Below are positions 10,832-18,978 of a DNA stretch of 64,000 bases, piece by piece. The translations under genes were made by a program, and so were the position numbers. Each line of letters begins with the position of its first letter. The stretch's first letter is position 1. This DNA comes from Paracoccus sp. Z118. Its GTDB lineage: Bacteria; Pseudomonadota; Alphaproteobacteria; Rhodobacterales; Rhodobacteraceae. Where the stretch lies: contig NZ_JAHQZU010000005.1 in the NCBI RefSeq assembly GCF_019061185.1, positions 179,591 through 243,590 of the forward strand. The letters are read 5' to 3'. The notes beneath the pieces are model-generated. The model made no database searches and was not told the DNA's origin. It was given only the letters and a program-made list of their open reading frames with translations.

Positions 10832-11196
10832 CAGAGGGCTCCTTCGACTTCGGCTTCGCGGTGCGTCATGATCGGCTTGGGCGTCGCGGGCGCGGGCGGC
10901 GCGCGGCGGTGGTCGGGGCGGTTTGACGGGCCGGAGGCGCGGAACGCCTCGCGGAAATGGGTCGGGATCGGGCCGGTCGGGCCCTTGGCGGCGTCGGCCA
11001 GATAGGGGCCGACGACCTCGTGCAGCCGCGCTTCGGCCTCCAGCAGGCGAAGCTGGGCATGGGCCTCGTCCTCGATCAGCTCGGCCTGGGACAGGTCGCG
11101 GACCCATTCGCCGCTCGCGGACAGGTAAACGACGTCCCCGACGCCGAGGTGATTGGCGGTGACGATTTTGGGCGTGAAGGATGGACGGCGGCTCAT
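10831..11196 (-). CDS. DUF2849 protein of the sulfite reductase operon
   Basis: A 121-residue protein whose N-terminal half (PKIVTANHLGVGDVVYLSASGEWVRDL) matches the DUF2849 family found between cysG and cysI in alphaproteobacteria. The middle is a short helix (AELIEDEAHAQLRLLEAEAR) and the C-terminus is basic and proline-rich. Its function is unknown; the constant location suggests a role in sirohaem enzyme assembly or in feeding electrons to CysI. A GGAG lies 8 bases before the ATG and its stop overlaps cysI. The 129 bases between it and cysG hold no ORF or clear hairpin. Confidence 0.85.
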
Positions 11197-11325
11197 CGGG
11201 TGAACTCCGGGAAACAGGTATGGGACTATACGGGGGGCCGGGATGCGGCCGGAATCGTCTGGGTCAGCGACAACAGCGCTGGCGGAAACTGCAGGCCCGG
11301 TCGCGGCTATGCAGGATCGTCATCG

Positions 11326-12360
11326 TCACGCCTCCTCCAGGGCAGCGGGCTGGCGCTGCGGACCGGCCGAGGCGATGCCGGGGATCACCCCGAAGGCGAT
11401 GCCGGCGGCGGTCAGCGCCGCCGTGTCCCCGTCGAGTCCCCCGGAGGACGCCGGATCGCCGGTCTGAAGCCGGACCACCAGCGCGCCCTGGCGGGCCTCG
11501 CGGATCATCAGCGCCGAAGCGTCGTCGCGGCTGATCGTCGGGCCATCCGCTGCCTCCGCGACGGCGATCAGGATCGCCTCGCGCCGGGCGAGTTCGAGGA
11601 TCTCGGGCGAAACCGAGGCGTCGTGGATCACCACGTCCGCCCGGTCCAGCGCCGCGCGGGCCTTGAGCGTCAGCAGCTCGGCATCGCCCGGACCTGCGCC
11701 GACGATCTCGACCCGCCCCTTGCGGGGGCCTTCGTTCAGGTGACGGTCCAGCAGCGAAGCCAGGGTGTCGTCCAGATCGGCGCCGGTATCGGCGGCGCGG
11801 GGGCCCGCGCTCTCGAACCACTCGCCCCAGAAGCGGCGGCGCGGCTCACCCATGCGCAGCGCTTCGGCCCGGCCCCGGAACGAACGCGCGGTGCGGGTCA
11901 GAAGGCCGAGCGTCGGGGACAGCCGTTCTTCAAGTTCCGCCTTGATGCGGCGGGCCAGAACGGGGGCCGCGCCCTCGGTGCCGATGGCGACGACGACCGG
12001 GCTGCGGTCCACCATCGCCGGGGTGATGAACTGCGAGCGGGCGAGGTCGTCCACGATGTTCACCAGCGCGCCATCCGCGCTCATGATCTGAAGGGCGCGT
12101 TCGTCCTGCTCCTCGGCCTCGTGCGCGCCGTAAGCCAGCACGCAGCCTTTCGCGTCGCCCGGCTCGACCCGGCGGCGGATCAGGCGCAGGCGGCCCTCGG
12201 CCTCCCACGCCACGATCTCGGGCGCGGGGTCCTCGGCGGCGACGGTGATCTGCGCCTCGGTCTTCAGCAGCAGCCGCAGCTTGGCGATCGCCGCCTCGCC
12301 GCCGCCGGCCAGCAGCACGGACTTGCCACGGGTGCGAACGAAGATGGGAAAATGATCCAT
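11326..12360 (-). CDS. cysG: Sirohaem synthase CysG with eroded C-terminal methyltransferase domain
   Basis: Residues 1-200 are the precorrin-2 dehydrogenase/sirohydrochlorin ferrochelatase half: MDHFPIFVRTRGKSVLLAGG with the NAD loop, then NIVDDLARSQFITPAMVDRSPVVVAIGTEG. From about 245 a uroporphyrinogen-III methyltransferase domain begins (VEIVGAGPGDAELLTLKARAAL) but is degenerate: the usual YDxLVS reads HDASVS, the glycine-rich KGGDPFxFGRGGEE reads QTGDPASSGGLDGD, and the protein stops after GVIPGIAS, about 120 residues short. Length is 344 against about 460 usual. So it can probably make sirohaem from precorrin-2 but not methylate uroporphyrinogen. GGAGG precedes ATG 12360; the frame is open further upstream, without family similarity. 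Confidence 0.85.
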   Translation of the reverse strand: MDHFPIFVRTRGKSVLLAGGGEAAIAKLRLLLKTEAQITVAAEDPAPEIVAWEAEGRLRLIRRRVEPGDAKGCVLAYGAHEAEEQDERALQIMSADGALVNIVDDLARSQFITPAMVDRSPVVVAIGTEGAAPVLARRIKAELEERLSPTLGLLTRTARSFRGRAEALRMGEPRRRFWGEWFESAGPRAADTGADLDDTLASLLDRHLNEGPRKGRVEIVGAGPGDAELLTLKARAALDRADVVIHDASVSPEILELARREAILIAVAEAADGPTISRDDASALMIREARQGALVVRLQTGDPASSGGLDGDTAALTAAGIAFGVIPGIASAGPQRQPAALEEA

Positions 12361-12399
12361 CGGGGGCCTCCATGCCGCGCCGCAGGGTGCGCTTGAGGA

Positions 12400-12414
12400 T
12401 ATATAGAACATTCT
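12400..12414 (-). promoter_or_regulatory. Possible cysG promoter with AGAACATTCT palindrome
   Basis: The 310 bases between cysG (12360) and the next gene (12671) are non-coding. In them a TATATA (12400-12405) would act as -10 box for cysG, and it touches a palindrome, AGAA-CA-TTCT (12405-12414). The -35 region is poor (GCCAAT), as at activator-dependent promoters such as those of LysR-type sulfur regulators. No riboswitch fold was recognised. It is an inference from base composition and symmetry only. Confidence 0.35.
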
Positions 12415-12618
12415 TCCCCGAAATTGGCAGGGGGGCGGGCAAAAAGGCATCTGCTTCCTTCCGTCGCACCTTCAGGCGAGACGGATTTCCACGAACCCCA
12501 TGCGGGACGGACGGAGGTTCGGAAAACCCCGCCTGGGCGGGACGTTTCTCATCCGGGGTGGGGCTGCCTGCGCCCCGTATCCACCCGAATCTTCAGGCGC
12601 TTGCGGCCCGAAATGAAC

Positions 12619-12640
12619 GCGGCCCCGCTTGGGGGGCCGC
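12619..12640 (-). terminator. GC-rich hairpin after the small-protein operon
   Basis: GCGGCCCC and GGGGCCGC form an 8-bp stem with a 6-base loop, about 30 bases past the stop of the last small gene on the minus strand. The bases that follow on that strand (GTTCATTT) contain only a weak T tract, so termination here is likely but unproven. Confidence 0.4.
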
Positions 12641-12670
12641 ATCGCAGGCTGTTCTGCTGGAATACGCGGG

Positions 12671-12949
12671 TCAGCCGTTGTCCTGATCCTCGGGGTGGCC
12701 GGAGTTCTTGTGGTGGCGGCTCTCCTGATGCTCGCCGCGCACCGCCGGATCGCCGTCGTCGCTGGCCAGCGGCGTGGGATCGCGCGGCAGGTCCGTTTCG
12801 GTGATCCGGTCGCGGACGTCCTTTGAGGCGTTCAGATAGGGACGCGGATCGAAATCCTTGTCCGCGTTGCTGGTGTCCACGCGCCCTTCGATGATCTGGC
12901 GCTGCTGCTGGTGGGTCTTGTCGCCCTGACGGGTCTTGTCATCGCTCAT
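12671..12949 (-). CDS. Small hydrophilic protein of unknown function (third of three)
   Basis: A 92-residue protein without any hydrophobic core: Asp, Arg, Gln, Lys and His dominate (KTRQGDKTHQQQRQ near the start, GEHQESRHHKNSGHPEDQDN at the end). A more conserved-looking centre reads NASKDVRDRITETDLPRD. It is probably disordered. A strong AAGGAGAT precedes the ATG, so I consider it real despite its size. It follows two similar small genes on the same strand, 31 bases after the second, behind a stress-type promoter at 13539-13564. I do not recognise a named family; a protective, hydrophilin-like role is a guess. Confidence 0.7.
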   Translation of the reverse strand: MSDDKTRQGDKTHQQQRQIIEGRVDTSNADKDFDPRPYLNASKDVRDRITETDLPRDPTPLASDDGDPAVRGEHQESRHHKNSGHPEDQDNG

Positions 12950-12980
12950 CGCGGGATCTCCTTTCGATTGCGGGGCGGGG

Positions 12981-13181
12981 CTACTTGTTCTCGCGGCCCC
13001 GCTGGTTCGGATCGACGCCGCCTTCGGGCGTGGTGTCGTTCATCACGTCGCCTTCGAAGGTGTTCTCGCCGTCGAGTTCGCGGTCGGTCCCGGTCGCGCC
13101 TTTCGAGCTGCCGATCCCCGGATCGTTCCGCAGGTCGGCGTCGGACGGGGTCTTCGTCTTCGGATGCTTGCTGCTGGTCAT
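12981..13181 (-). CDS. Very small hydrophilic protein of unknown function (second of three)
   Basis: A 66-residue protein with no hydrophobic segment, rich in Lys, Asp, Gly, Thr and Asn (SSKHPKTKTPSDADLRNDPG at the start, PNQRGRENK at the end). The ATG overlaps the stop of the preceding gene by four bases and carries its own AGGGAG nine bases upstream, so translation looks deliberate. I recognise no family. The sequence looks intrinsically disordered, like both neighbours, and the three share no obvious mutual similarity beyond composition. Confidence 0.68.
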   Translation of the reverse strand: MTSSKHPKTKTPSDADLRNDPGIGSSKGATGTDRELDGENTFEGDVMNDTTPEGGVDPNQRGRENK

Positions 13182-13492
13182 TGCTCGTTCTCCCTTGTGC
13201 CGGAGGCAGGCGGGCTGGAGGCAGGCCGCTCGTCCGCCAGCTTCTCGCGGTCCACGTCGCCCGCCGCGCCCGCGCCGGGGGCGTGGCTGGCGACATGCTC
13301 GTGGCCCTGCTCGTTCTTGACGTGCCGGGAATCGAGGCCCCGCTGTTCCGAATGGCGCGAGGTGTCGCGGTTGGACAGGGCCTCGCTGGGCAGCGTGGCG
13401 TCGGGCTCCAGCGGGCTCATCCCGCCCGAGCCGTCGCCCTTGCCCTGATCCTGCTGGCCCGCACCGAATTTCTTGCTGCTTGCGTTTGCCAT
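13178..13492 (-). CDS. Small hydrophilic protein of unknown function (first of three)
   Basis: A 104-residue, Gly/Ser/Asp/Gln-rich protein (KKFGAGQQDQGKGDGSGG after the start) with no membrane segment or signal. ATG 13492 has GGGGAG at a good distance; the frame is open 87 bases further upstream, but that part lies over the promoter motif. It heads a three-gene operon of low-complexity proteins, followed on the minus strand by 12981-13181 and 12671-12949. The GGAAC-N17-CGTT motif 47 bases upstream suggests expression under general stress. The neighbouring catalase has its own terminator between them. Function unknown; composition resembles dehydration- or osmotic-stress hydrophilins. Confidence 0.7.
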   Translation of the reverse strand: MANASSKKFGAGQQDQGKGDGSGGMSPLEPDATLPSEALSNRDTSRHSEQRGLDSRHVKNEQGHEHVASHAPGAGAAGDVDREKLADERPASSPPASGTRENEQ

Positions 13493-13538
13493 GATGGCTC
13501 CCCTGCTTGGTCCCGCGATCGCGCGGCGTTCGGGGGTC

Positions 13539-13564
13539 AACGAACGGGTGGGCCGCGCCGTTCC
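13539..13564 (-). promoter_or_regulatory. EcfG (general stress response) type promoter
   Basis: On the minus strand GGAAC is followed after 17 bases by CGTT, an exact match to the consensus of the alphaproteobacterial general stress sigma factor EcfG (GGAAC-N16/17-CGTT). The -10 element lies 47 bases before the ATG of the first small hydrophilic protein. The same motif with 16-base spacing lies before the DUF892 gene at 61819. Confidence 0.7.
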
Positions 13565-13631
13565 CGCAAATACGCTCACGGCGGCGGCAGGGGATGTGAG
13601 CGCCGGGCGTCCGCCGCCTGCCGGGAAATGA

Positions 13632-13657
13632 AAAACGCGGGCCGAAGCCCGCGTTTT
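13632..13657. terminator. Bidirectional terminator between catalase and the small-protein operon
   Basis: AAAACGCGGGC and GCCCGCGTTTT form an 11-bp stem around a CGAA loop. Flanking A and T tracts make it a good terminator on either strand. On the minus strand it lies 27 bases after the catalase stop, so it ends that transcript before the small-protein promoter. Confidence 0.85.
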
Positions 13658-13684
13658 CCGATGGGTGTGCGAAGAGGGAAGGCC

Positions 13685-15184
13685 TCAGGCCTCGCCCATG
13701 CCCTCGGCCGGCTGCGGGGCCGAGCCAGAGCGGACCTTTTCCTCGATCCGGCGGCCGACCTCGGGATCGACCGACTTCCAGTAGTCGAAGGCGCGGCTCA
13801 GCACCGGCTCGCGCACGCCGCCCGACAGGCTGCCTGCGACGGTGTCCACCAGCGCGTCGCGCTGCGCGTCGTCCATCACCTCGCGCACGAGGGTGCCGGG
13901 CTGGCTGAAGTCGTCATCGTCGGGGCGCAGCGTGTAGGCGCTGCGGACCATCGCGCCGTCGGCTTCCCAGCCGTCATGGACCGGGCCGGTCTCGTCCGAC
14001 CAGCTGCGGCCCTCGCTGTTGGGCGCATAGGTCGCCGCCGCGCCGGAATGCAGATAGGGCATCGGGCCGTCGAACTGATAGGTATTCACCGGCACCTTCG
14101 GCTGGTTCACCGGCAGTTGGTGGAAGTTCGCGCCGATCCGGTTCCGCTGCGCGTCGTTATAGGCGAAGGCGCGGCCCAGCAGCATCTTGTCGGGCGACAG
14201 GCCGATCCCCGGCACGGTGTTCCCCGGCGAGAACGCCGCCTGCTCGATCTGCGCGTGGAAGTTTTCCGGGTTGCGGTTCAGCGTCATCGTGCCGACCGGG
14301 ATCAGCGGGTAATCCGCGTGGGGCCAGGTCTTGGTCAGGTCGAACGGGTTGATGCGGTAGGTCCGGCCTTCTTCGTAGGGCATGACCTGAACCGACAGCT
14401 TCCATTTCGGGAAGTCGCCCTTTTCGATCGCGGCGAAGAGGTCGCGGCGGTGGAAGTCCGAATCCGAGCCGGACATGGCCGAGGCTTCCTCGTTCGAGAA
14501 GAACTTCATGCCCTGCTGGGTGTGGAAGTGATACTTCACCCAGAAGCGGTCGCCGGCCTCGTTCACCCACATATAGGTGTGCGAGCCGTAGCCGTTCATG
14601 TTGCGCCAGGTGCGCGGCAGGCCGCGCTGGCCCATCAGATACGTCACCTGATGCGCGCTTTCGGGGTTGTGGGTCCAGAAGTCCCACTGCATGTGGTTGT
14701 CGCGCAGCCCGCTGGCCGGCAGACGCCGCTGGCTGCGGATGAAATGCGGGAACTTCATCGGGTCGCGGACGAAGAAGACCGGGGTGTTGTTGCCCACGAG
14801 GTCGTAGTTGCCCTCGGAGGTGTAGAACTTCAGGCTGAAGCCGCGCACGTCGCGCCAGGTGTCCGGGCTGCCCTGCTCGCCGGCGACGGTCGAGAAGCGG
14901 ATCAGCAGCTCGGTCTGCTCGCCCTTCTGGAACAGCGCGGCCTTGGTGTATTTCGACACGTCCTCGGTCGTCTCGAAGGTGCCGAAGGCGCCGGCGCCCT
15001 TGGCGTGGGGCAGACGCTCGATGACCTTCTCGCGGTTGAAATGGGCCATCTGCTCGAGGAAATGCACGTCGTGCAGGACGATGGGGCCGTCCTGGCCGAT
15101 GGTCAGGCTGTTGCGGTCGCTGACCGCGGGCGCGCCCGTGGACATGGTGGAGGGGTATTTGCTCTTGCCGTCTTGGGTGGCCAT
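13685..15184 (-). CDS. katA: Monofunctional haem catalase (small-subunit type)
   Basis: A 499-residue cytoplasmic catalase that splits hydrogen peroxide into water and oxygen. The active-site motif [20 protein letters not shown] carries the essential H60; [12 protein letters not shown] carries the distal Asn (131/132); and [10 protein letters not shown] contains the haem-ligand tyrosine Y341. Length and the lack of a flavodoxin-like C-terminal domain place it among small-subunit catalases. I chose ATG 15184 ([10 protein letters not shown]); the frame is open upstream but unlike catalase. No OxyR-like or EcfG-like site was found in the upstream region, so regulation stays open. Confidence 0.96.
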   Translation of the reverse strand: MATQDGKSKYPSTMSTGAPAVSDRNSLTIGQDGPIVLHDVHFLEQMAHFNREKVIERLPHAKGAGAFGTFETTEDVSKYTKAALFQKGEQTELLIRFSTVAGEQGSPDTWRDVRGFSLKFYTSEGNYDLVGNNTPVFFVRDPMKFPHFIRSQRRLPASGLRDNHMQWDFWTHNPESAHQVTYLMGQRGLPRTWRNMNGYGSHTYMWVNEAGDRFWVKYHFHTQQGMKFFSNEEASAMSGSDSDFHRRDLFAAIEKGDFPKWKLSVQVMPYEEGRTYRINPFDLTKTWPHADYPLIPVGTMTLNRNPENFHAQIEQAAFSPGNTVPGIGLSPDKMLLGRAFAYNDAQRNRIGANFHQLPVNQPKVPVNTYQFDGPMPYLHSGAAATYAPNSEGRSWSDETGPVHDGWEADGAMVRSAYTLRPDDDDFSQPGTLVREVMDDAQRDALVDTVAGSLSGGVREPVLSRAFDYWKSVDPEVGRRIEEKVRSGSAPQPAEGMGEA

Positions 15185-15447
15185 CGAGGCTTCCTTTCCT
15201 GTGCGTGGCTGACCTGCGCCGAAGCGGGCGGTCAGCAGTGAACCGTATCCGTCCCGCGAAGCGCCGCCCGTCGGCGGGGGGCAATGACCCGCGCCCCGAC
15301 GATGCAGCAGGAGGCTGCGGCGGGGGCGAGAGCCTCGCTTTCGGCGTCGGAGCATGTCTAGCGTTTTGGTCGGGAGTGGCAAGACCTCGGGGCCGGTTTC
15401 GGCGCAGGTCAGCGGCGTGCCCGCGGGGCAGGGCGCGCGGGCCCGGC

Positions 15448-15483
15448 ATAACCGCCCCTCTGCCGTTCATAAGTTGCGGTTAT
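15448..15483. promoter_or_regulatory. Inverted repeat in the catalase-hydrolase intergenic region
   Basis: ATAACCGC (15448-15455) and GCGGTTAT (15476-15483) form a perfect 8-bp inverted repeat with a 20-base spacer, in the 356-base gap between katA and the amidohydrolase. It lies 58 bases before the hydrolase ATG, where a dimeric regulator could bind. The rest of the gap has no ORF or other signal that I could see. Confidence 0.35.
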
Positions 15484-15540
15484 TTGTGCGAAGCCCCCGC
15501 GTGCGCCAACCTCGGGCCGCACCGCATGCGAGGACGCGAG

Positions 15541-16785
15541 ATGAGCCTTTCCCCCGACGCCCGCGTCGATCTGACGCGCTTCTGGTCCACCATCGAACGC
15601 TCGGCCGAGATCGGGCAGGGGCGGCCCGGCGGGCTGTCGCGGCTGACGCTGACCGATGCCGACCGCGAGATGCGGGACGTCTTCCGGGGCTGGTGCGAGG
15701 AGGCCGGGCTGACGGTGGAAATCGACGCGATGGGCTCGATCTTCGGGCGGCGGGACGGAACGGACAGCGGCCTGCCGCCGATCCTGATCGGCAGCCATCT
15801 GGACACGCAGGTGAATGGCGGACGCTTCGACGGGATCGCGGGGGTGCTGGCCGGGCTGGAGGTCGTGCGCAGCCTGAACGACGCGGGCCACGTCACCCGC
15901 CGCCCCATCGAGGTGGTGAACTGGACCAACGAGGAAGGCGCGCGCTTCTCGCCGCCGATGGTCGCCTCGGGCGTGTTCGTCGGGGCCTATGACCTCGGCT
16001 GGGCGCATGACCTGATGGCCGAGGACGGCGCGCGCTTCGGCGACGAGCTGGCGCGGATCGGCTATGATGGCCCGCGTCCCTGCCGCGCAGGCGAGATCGA
16101 CGCCTATTTCGAACTGCATATCGAGCAGGGGCCGATCCTCGATCTTGAAAAGCGGCAGGTCGGCGTCGTCACCGGCGGTTATCCCAGCCACGGGATGCGG
16201 GTGACGTTCCGCGGCCGCACCGCCCATACCGGGCCGACGCCGATGGACCTGCGCCACAACGCGCTGATCGCCGGGGCGCGCTGGCTGACGGCGGTGGACG
16301 ATATCGGCTGGGAATTTGCCGTGCATGACGGCAAGGCCACCGGCTCGCGCCTCGCCGCGTGGCCGAACAAGGCGGGCATCCTGTCCGAGACGGCGGAATG
16401 TGTCGCAGATGTGCGCCACCCCGATCCCGCTACCGCCCGCGTGATGGCCGAAAGGATGCGCCGCGCCGCCCATGCCGCCGCCGCGATGGCCGGCTGTGGG
16501 ATCGAGATCGAGGACGAATGGACCTGGGGCGGCGACATCTTCGACGCCGAACTGGTCGATCTGGTCCGGGACGAGGCGGTGCGGCAGGGCTGGAACTGGC
16601 GCGACATCCAGTCGCAGGCGGGGCACGACGCCTATTTCCTTGCCCGGCACTGCGCGGCGGCGATGATCTTCACCCCCTGCCGGGGCGGGATCACCCACAA
16701 CAACGAGGAAAGCTGCGAACCCGAGGATTTCCGCGCCGGGCTGAACATGCTGCTGCACGCCGTGGTGCGCCGCGCGGACCGCTGA
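15541..16785 (+). CDS. M20-family Zn-dependent amidohydrolase (allantoate/N-carbamoyl amino acid hydrolase type)
   Basis: A 414-residue cytoplasmic enzyme of the hydantoinase/carbamoylase family, which removes a carbamoyl or ureido group from N-carbamoyl amino acids, allantoate or related compounds. The metal-site motifs are IGSHLDTQ (H86, D88), GGRFDGIAG (D97), NWTNEEGARF (E130/E131) and FELHIEQGPIL (H192), plus a late His in GGITHNNEES. The dimerisation insert begins near residue 210. GAGG precedes ATG 15541; an ATG 15 bases earlier is possible. No hydantoinase, transporter or purine gene lies nearby, so the substrate cannot be told. Confidence 0.9.
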   Translation: MSLSPDARVDLTRFWSTIERSAEIGQGRPGGLSRLTLTDADREMRDVFRGWCEEAGLTVEIDAMGSIFGRRDGTDSGLPPILIGSHLDTQVNGGRFDGIAGVLAGLEVVRSLNDAGHVTRRPIEVVNWTNEEGARFSPPMVASGVFVGAYDLGWAHDLMAEDGARFGDELARIGYDGPRPCRAGEIDAYFELHIEQGPILDLEKRQVGVVTGGYPSHGMRVTFRGRTAHTGPTPMDLRHNALIAGARWLTAVDDIGWEFAVHDGKATGSRLAAWPNKAGILSETAECVADVRHPDPATARVMAERMRRAAHAAAAMAGCGIEIEDEWTWGGDIFDAELVDLVRDEAVRQGWNWRDIQSQAGHDAYFLARHCAAAMIFTPCRGGITHNNEESCEPEDFRAGLNMLLHAVVRRADR

Positions 16786-16823
16786 ACGGAAAAGGCGCGC
16801 CGCAAAGGCGCGGCATGTGGCGG

Positions 16824-18695
16824 TCAGGAAGTCACGGTGGAGACCTGCTCCGCCGCCTGCCGCATCAGCCGCGCATCCTCGGCCGGAAGGCGCAGCGCCA
16901 GCCGGGACAGGGCCGAGGCCGCGCGGGGCGGGTTGATCTGGATGCGGGCCAGCCGCTCCAGCGTCAGCCGCGCGGCGCGTCGGGCGGACGGCGAGAGGCC
17001 CGGCGATTGCAGCAGTTCATGGCAGCGCATCACCGCGCGGCCGAGGGTGAGGAACGCAAGGCTCGCCGTCAGCGCCCGGTCCTCGGCCCGCGCGAGCCGG
17101 TCCGAGGAGCGCACCAGCCGCAGCGCCCGGTGATAGAGCCGCGCCTGCCAGACCCGGCGGTGATCCAGCGCCCGCGGGCTGCGGGCGATGTCGGTCAGAT
17201 CGCGCAGCATCATCGCCAGCAGATGCGCCTGCCGCCGTTGCAGGTCGATGGGAAAGATCAGCCGGTATCCGGCCCACGCGGCCAGCGGCCCGAACAGCAC
17301 CGCCAGACCCTTGGCGGCCATGTCCGCAAGCTCTCCGGTCAGCGGGAATCCGGGTTGCAGCATCAGCAGCAGGATCAGGTTGTAATCCATCGCCGCGATC
17401 ACCGTCGCCCGGTGCGAGACCAGCAGCGGCCCCAGCAGGATGAAGGGGAAGGTCAGCAGGATCTGCTGCAACCCGCTTTGCGCGAAAGGCCACAGCAGCG
17501 ACCAGCAGACCAGCGCCCCGATGACGCCCAGCACCTGCCCGGCGAAAATGTGGCGCATGGTGTGGGCCGGGTTCTCGAAGGTCGAGAAGACCGAGATCAT
17601 CACCGACAGCCCCAGCAGCGCGAAGGGCCAGGCCTCCCACCCCGTCACCAGCCACAGCACGCCGAACAGCAGCATCAGCCCGCCGGCCCGAAGCCCGGCA
17701 TGGCCGGCGCCGATGGGGTCGCGGTGCAGCACGGCGGGGCGCGAGGTGCGCCGGACAAGCTCGCGCAGCGTGGGCGCGTTGCCCCGGTCCCAGTCCCGCA
17801 GAGCCCCGGCGAGGCGGCGCAGGTTCTCCGGCAGACGCGACTCCGCGTCGCCGTCCTCGGGCGTTTCCATCAGCAGGGCGGCCTCGTCCATGTCGCCGCG
17901 CTCCAGCGCGTCGGCGGCGCGGGACAGCAGGACGGCGCGGGCGGGCCGGGTGGCGCCGCCTTCGCCGACCCGCCACAGCAGCAGCGGCACGGCGGCCAGC
18001 AGCACCGCCCGCGTGGTCCGCACCTGACTGCGCGAACGCAGCGAGCCCGCCGCCTGCGGGTCCAGCGCGTCATCGACGGCGGCAAGACGGGACAGCAGCG
18101 CCCGCTCTCCTCCCTCCGCCGCGCCGGGACCTGCGATGTGGCGCAGAAGATCGGCGAGCAGCGCCCGCACGCGGCCGCGCAATTCGGCGGCATCGGTGCG
18201 CGGCGCAAAGGCCCAGCCCGCCAGCGTCGCGACCACGACCCCGGTCAGCACCGTCGCCAGCCGGTCGGCGCCCAGATGGAGCACCTGATCCGGATGCGCG
18301 GTATCCAGCAGCGCCACCATCGAGGCCGAATAGCCGGCCAGCACCGTGCCATAGGCCACCAGCCCGCGCTGAAGGTTCCCGATCCAGGTGCAGGTCCCGA
18401 CCCAGAGGGCAAGCCCGGTGACGAGGATCGCCGGGTGGACCTGCATTCCCAGGACCAGCAGCACCCCTATGATCGTGCCGCTGACCGTCCCGGCGAAGCG
18501 GAAGAAGCTTTTCTCCAGCAGCAGGCCGCGCGTGGGCTGCGCGGCGGCCCAGACGGACATGCCCGCCCATTGCGGATGCTCCAGCCCCATCGCCCAGGCG
18601 ATCACCAGCGCGAGGCAGCAGGCGAGCGCGGTGCGGAAGGCAAAGCCAAGCCGCGCCAGATCGAAGCCCCGTGCCGCAAGCGCGCCTGCCGTCAT
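16824..18695 (-). CDS. FUSC-family inner-membrane transporter (aromatic acid exporter/YccS-like)
   Basis: A 623-residue membrane protein with two blocks of about five to six helices (about residues 15-150 and 345-480), separated and followed by soluble helical regions. This duplicated layout and QWAGMSVWAAAQPTRGLLLEK match the FUSC/AaeB family. Members export aromatic acids, fusaric acid or other hydrophobic compounds. No periplasmic adaptor or LysR regulator accompanies it, unlike aaeAB operons, so the substrate is unknown. I chose ATG 18695 with AAGGAC before it; the upstream open frame runs into repeat sequence. It is convergent with the amidohydrolase. Confidence 0.82.
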   Translation of the reverse strand: MTAGALAARGFDLARLGFAFRTALACCLALVIAWAMGLEHPQWAGMSVWAAAQPTRGLLLEKSFFRFAGTVSGTIIGVLLVLGMQVHPAILVTGLALWVGTCTWIGNLQRGLVAYGTVLAGYSASMVALLDTAHPDQVLHLGADRLATVLTGVVVATLAGWAFAPRTDAAELRGRVRALLADLLRHIAGPGAAEGGERALLSRLAAVDDALDPQAAGSLRSRSQVRTTRAVLLAAVPLLLWRVGEGGATRPARAVLLSRAADALERGDMDEAALLMETPEDGDAESRLPENLRRLAGALRDWDRGNAPTLRELVRRTSRPAVLHRDPIGAGHAGLRAGGLMLLFGVLWLVTGWEAWPFALLGLSVMISVFSTFENPAHTMRHIFAGQVLGVIGALVCWSLLWPFAQSGLQQILLTFPFILLGPLLVSHRATVIAAMDYNLILLLMLQPGFPLTGELADMAAKGLAVLFGPLAAWAGYRLIFPIDLQRRQAHLLAMMLRDLTDIARSPRALDHRRVWQARLYHRALRLVRSSDRLARAEDRALTASLAFLTLGRAVMRCHELLQSPGLSPSARRAARLTLERLARIQINPPRAASALSRLALRLPAEDARLMRQAAEQVSTVTS

Positions 18696-18734
18696 GTCCT
18701 TGTCTCCGCATCGCCGCCCGCCCGCGCGTCGCCT

Positions 18735-18978
18735 GAAGCATGGCCTCGGATCGTGCCTCGTCAAGACAAGCCGGCGGGGGAGGGGAGGATAATCACTGGC
18801 CCCGCCCGATGCGAGGGTGGCGCATCGCCGTTGGATCGCGGGCGGGCGCGTGGCCCGAAGCATGGCCTCGGACCGTGGCTCGTCAGGACAGGCAAGCGGG
18901 AATGGGCAGGATAACCCCCAGCCCCGGCGGATGCGGGCGGGGTGCATCGCCGCATGATCGCAGGCGGGCTGGCGCAGG
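18735..18978. repeat. Two tandem imperfect copies of a 122-bp unit
   Basis: The unit starting GAAGCATGGCCTCGGA at 18735 recurs at 18857 (period 122). Shared blocks include the start, CTCGTCA with GACA, GGATAA, GGATGCG-like and GCATCGCCG segments in the same order, with scattered substitutions (by eye about four in five bases identical). A shortened third copy may precede it at about 18708-18734. The repeat fills most of the 374-base divergent gap between the FUSC gene and the SDR gene, so duplicated regulatory sites are possible. It encodes no plausible protein. Confidence 0.7.

Noticed and set aside
11326..11400. Frameshift as the reason for the short CysG
   Set aside because: The other frames past the stop show no methyltransferase sequence, and motifs before the stop are already degenerate, so gradual erosion fits better than one error.
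12361..12670. SAM or cobalamin riboswitch upstream of cysG
   Set aside because: I looked for conserved cores of these riboswitches on the minus strand and found none.
12911..15241. 776-codon plus-strand ORF across the catalase gene
   Set aside because: It runs antisense to the catalase and to two of the small genes, has no family motif and only reflects the third-position GC bias.
16795..16812. Terminator between the amidohydrolase and FUSC genes
   Set aside because: Only a 6-bp stem (CGCGCC/GGCGCG) with no T tract; too weak to call in this GC-rich DNA.
16359..18914. 851-codon plus-strand ORF opposite the FUSC gene
   Set aside because: Low-complexity Arg/Gln/Pro sequence antisense to a gene with clear membrane helices and family motifs.
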